Below, piece by piece: positions 13,702 through 15,234 of a stretch of 15,234 bases of DNA. The translations under genes and the position numbers were made by a program. The stretch spans positions 1 through 15,234 of the forward strand of contig NZ_CALNAT010000243.1 of the NCBI RefSeq assembly GCF_937873925.1, written 5' to 3'. Source of the DNA: an uncultured Proteiniphilum sp. Lineage in GTDB: Bacteria > Bacteroidota > Bacteroidia > Bacteroidales > Dysgonomonadaceae. The notes under the pieces were generated by a model. That model was given only the letters and a program-made list of their open reading frames with translations, searched no databases and was not told where the DNA came from. Every line of letters begins with the position of its first letter. Position 1 is the stretch's first letter.

Positions 13702-15142
13702 TGGCTTTGGCGGCCTTTCTTCCATCGCCCATGGCAAGAATGACGGTCGCCCCTCCGCGCACGATATCGCCGCCTGCAAAGATCATCTCGTCAGCAGTTT
13801 GCATGGTGTCGCTGTTGACTACGATTGTACCCCACGACGTGACCTCCATCCCGGTAAAAGTTTGTGGGATCAATGGGTTGGGAGAGACACCCACGCTCAC
13901 AATCACCTCATCCACTTCTAACCAGACCGTATCACCCTCAAGGGCTACCGGACGGCGACGGCCGGACTGATCGGGTGCTCCCAGCTCCATGCGCTGTAAC
14001 AGCATCCGTTGTACGTGTCCGCGTTCATCCCCTTCGTAACGGAGTGGGTTGTGCAGCGTGTAGAATTCGACCCCCTCCTCTTTGGCATGCTTTATCTCTT
14101 CTACGCGGGCGGGCATCTCCTCTTCGGAGCGGCGATAGATGATCATAGCTCTCTCGGCTCCGAGTCGACGTGCGGTACGAACGGCATCCATAGCGGTATT
14201 GCCGCCGCCGACTACGGCCACTTTTTTCCCTTTGTAAACCGGGGTGTCGCTCTCCGGATCGGCTGCCTGCATGAGGTTCACGCGGGTGAGGTACTCGTTA
14301 CAAGACATGACTCCTATGAGATTTTCGCCGGGGATATTCATGAAATTGGGCAGTCCGGCGCCACTCCCTATGAAAATACCTTTGAATCCCTCCGCTTTGA
14401 GATCTTCCTGAGAGACGGTCTTTCCCACGATACAGTTGGTCTCGAATTTTACGCCCATCTTTTTCAGACCATCGATCTCGATATCCACAATATCGTTAGG
14501 CAGACGGAACTCGGGAATGCCATAGCGGAGTACACCTCCCAATTCATGGAGGGCTTCAAATACGGTGACATCGTATCCCTGCTTCACCATATCGCCTGCG
14601 AAGGCCAGTCCGGCAGGTCCGGAACCTACCACGGCAATCCTGACACCATTTGCGGGAGCAGTCTCCGGTACGGAGATATTTCCGCTCATGCGTTCGTAAT
14701 CGGCTGCAAACCGTTCCAGATGGCCGATAGCCACAGCTTCTTTCTTTAGTTTCAGTGTATAGAAACACTGGCTCTCGCACTGACGTTCCTGTGGGCATAC
14801 ACGCCCACAGACAGCCGGCAGGGCACTGGTTTCCTTTAGCGTTTTAGCCGCTTCTAGAAATTCACCCCGCTCGATGTTCTTGATGAATTTGGGGATATTG
14901 ATCTCCACGGGACATCCGGTGATACAGGTGGGATCAACACAGTCGAGGCATCGATGAGACTCGTTGACAGCTAATTCACGGGTCAACCCGAGATTCACTT
15001 CATCATAGGTACGGCTGCGCACGCTGGGATTCACCTCGGGCATCTTCACCCGGGGAATGGTGGTGCGGTCTTTGTTCTTTATCGACTTACGTAGCGCCTC
15101 ACGCCACTCCTGGGCTCGTTCGGCTTTCAGATATTCACTCAT
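13670..15142 (-). CDS. gltD: NADPH-dependent oxidoreductase of the glutamate synthase small-subunit family
   Basis: The 490-residue protein has the family order. An N-terminal iron-sulfur domain carries Cys65, 68, 73 and 77 (CLDCVDPTCITGC) and Cys112, 116, 122 and 126 (CGRVCPQERQCESQC). An FAD-binding GSGPAG follows at 173-178, an NAD(P)H-binding GGGNTAMD at 312-319, and the flavin-contact GGD at 457-459. In glutamate synthase it passes electrons from NADPH to the large subunit, which makes glutamate from glutamine and 2-oxoglutarate. The large subunit is not in the window; it would lie past the right edge or elsewhere. Homologues in anaerobes also act in NADH-dependent ferredoxin:NADP oxidoreductase (NfnB) or sulfide dehydrogenase, so the partner gene decides. 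The last residues (QWINVSVS) come from the 8-base repeat and are probably not conserved. ATG 15140-15142. Confidence 0.9.
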   Translation of the reverse strand: MSEYLKAERAQEWREALRKSIKNKDRTTIPRVKMPEVNPSVRSRTYDEVNLGLTRELAVNESHRCLDCVDPTCITGCPVEINIPKFIKNIERGEFLEAAKTLKETSALPAVCGRVCPQERQCESQCFYTLKLKKEAVAIGHLERFAADYERMSGNISVPETAPANGVRIAVVGSGPAGLAFAGDMVKQGYDVTVFEALHELGGVLRYGIPEFRLPNDIVDIEIDGLKKMGVKFETNCIVGKTVSQEDLKAEGFKGIFIGSGAGLPNFMNIPGENLIGVMSCNEYLTRVNLMQAADPESDTPVYKGKKVAVVGGGNTAMDAVRTARRLGAERAMIIYRRSEEEMPARVEEIKHAKEEGVEFYTLHNPLRYEGDERGHVQRMLLQRMELGAPDQSGRRRPVALEGDTVWLEVDEVIVSVGVSPNPLIPQTFTGMEVTSWGTIVVNSDTMQTADEMIFAGGDIVRGGATVILAMGDGRKAAKAMDQWINVSVS

Positions 15143-15213
15143 ATATTGTTTTGTTCTGTTTTCAGAATTTATGTACTACCGGCCATCCTTTACCCATTAT
15201 CCTTTATCTTTAT

Positions 15214-15234
15214 ACACTCTTCACTCTTCACTCT
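15214..15234. repeat. 7-base tandem repeat cut by the window edge
   Basis: ACACTCT is followed by two copies of TCACTCT, which reach the last base of the window. It lies upstream of the gltD-family gene, and its full length cannot be seen. Confidence 0.5.

Noticed and set aside
14009..14749. 246-codon plus-strand open frame opposite the gltD-family gene
   Set aside because: It is antisense to a well-supported gene with intact cofactor motifs and has no recognisable domain.
1..15234. CRISPR arrays, tRNA or rRNA genes, integrase or complete transposase genes
   Set aside because: None was found on either strand by reading; the short tandem repeats lack the spacer-repeat pattern of CRISPR.

Overview
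The window looks like a piece of a Bacteroidota chromosome, most likely order Bacteroidales. The evidence is a Bacteroidota-type promoter (TTTG, 19 bases, TAnnTTTG) in front of rpsP, a ribosomal protein bS16 with a long acidic tail, a DUF4468 secreted protein, a six-bladed beta-propeller lipoprotein of the BF3164 type next to a broken NVEALA-type peptide gene, membrane-anchored AraC-type regulators, and weak Shine-Dalgarno signals. The genus cannot be fixed from the sequence; a Dysgonomonas/Proteiniphilum-like bacterium is only a guess.

Left part (1-4448) is AT-rich and accessory in character. A minus-strand gene encodes a Fic protein (HPFIDGNGRVAR motif, upstream SNYIEG autoinhibitory motif) fused behind an AbiEi-antitoxin-like N-terminal domain. 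Next come the frameshifted NVEALA-like peptide gene, an intact propeller lipoprotein gene, and a decayed secreted-protein reading frame with an in-frame stop and internal repeats.

The middle (4449-6904, minus strand) is a compact cluster, read right to left: a membrane protein with an NTNLEDVSDWLTKI motif and a cytosolic coiled-coil tail; a subtilisin-like S8 protease without a signal peptide, overlapping the previous gene by 37 bases; a 76-residue stand-alone protein shaped like a subtilisin propeptide/inhibitor (I9 fold); and a 98-residue protein of unknown family. This is the best candidate for a little-described system: a membrane-linked intracellular protease with an inhibitor or chaperone acting in trans. 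To its right is about 600 bases without a convincing gene but with several strong inverted repeats, one of them a good terminator for the regulator beyond it.

From 7510 to 11277 are two adjacent membrane-bound AraC-type regulators on the minus strand (one with a 7-TM sensor, one with an exported TPR sensor and a single TM) and, divergently, a secreted DUF4468 protein. The right end (11440-15142) is housekeeping: rpsP with promoter, coding repeats and terminator, then pdxB (vitamin B6 synthesis) and a gltD-family NADPH-dependent oxidoreductase on the minus strand. An 8-base-period tandem repeat covers the end of gltD and its stop codon, and a 7-base-period repeat runs off the right edge.
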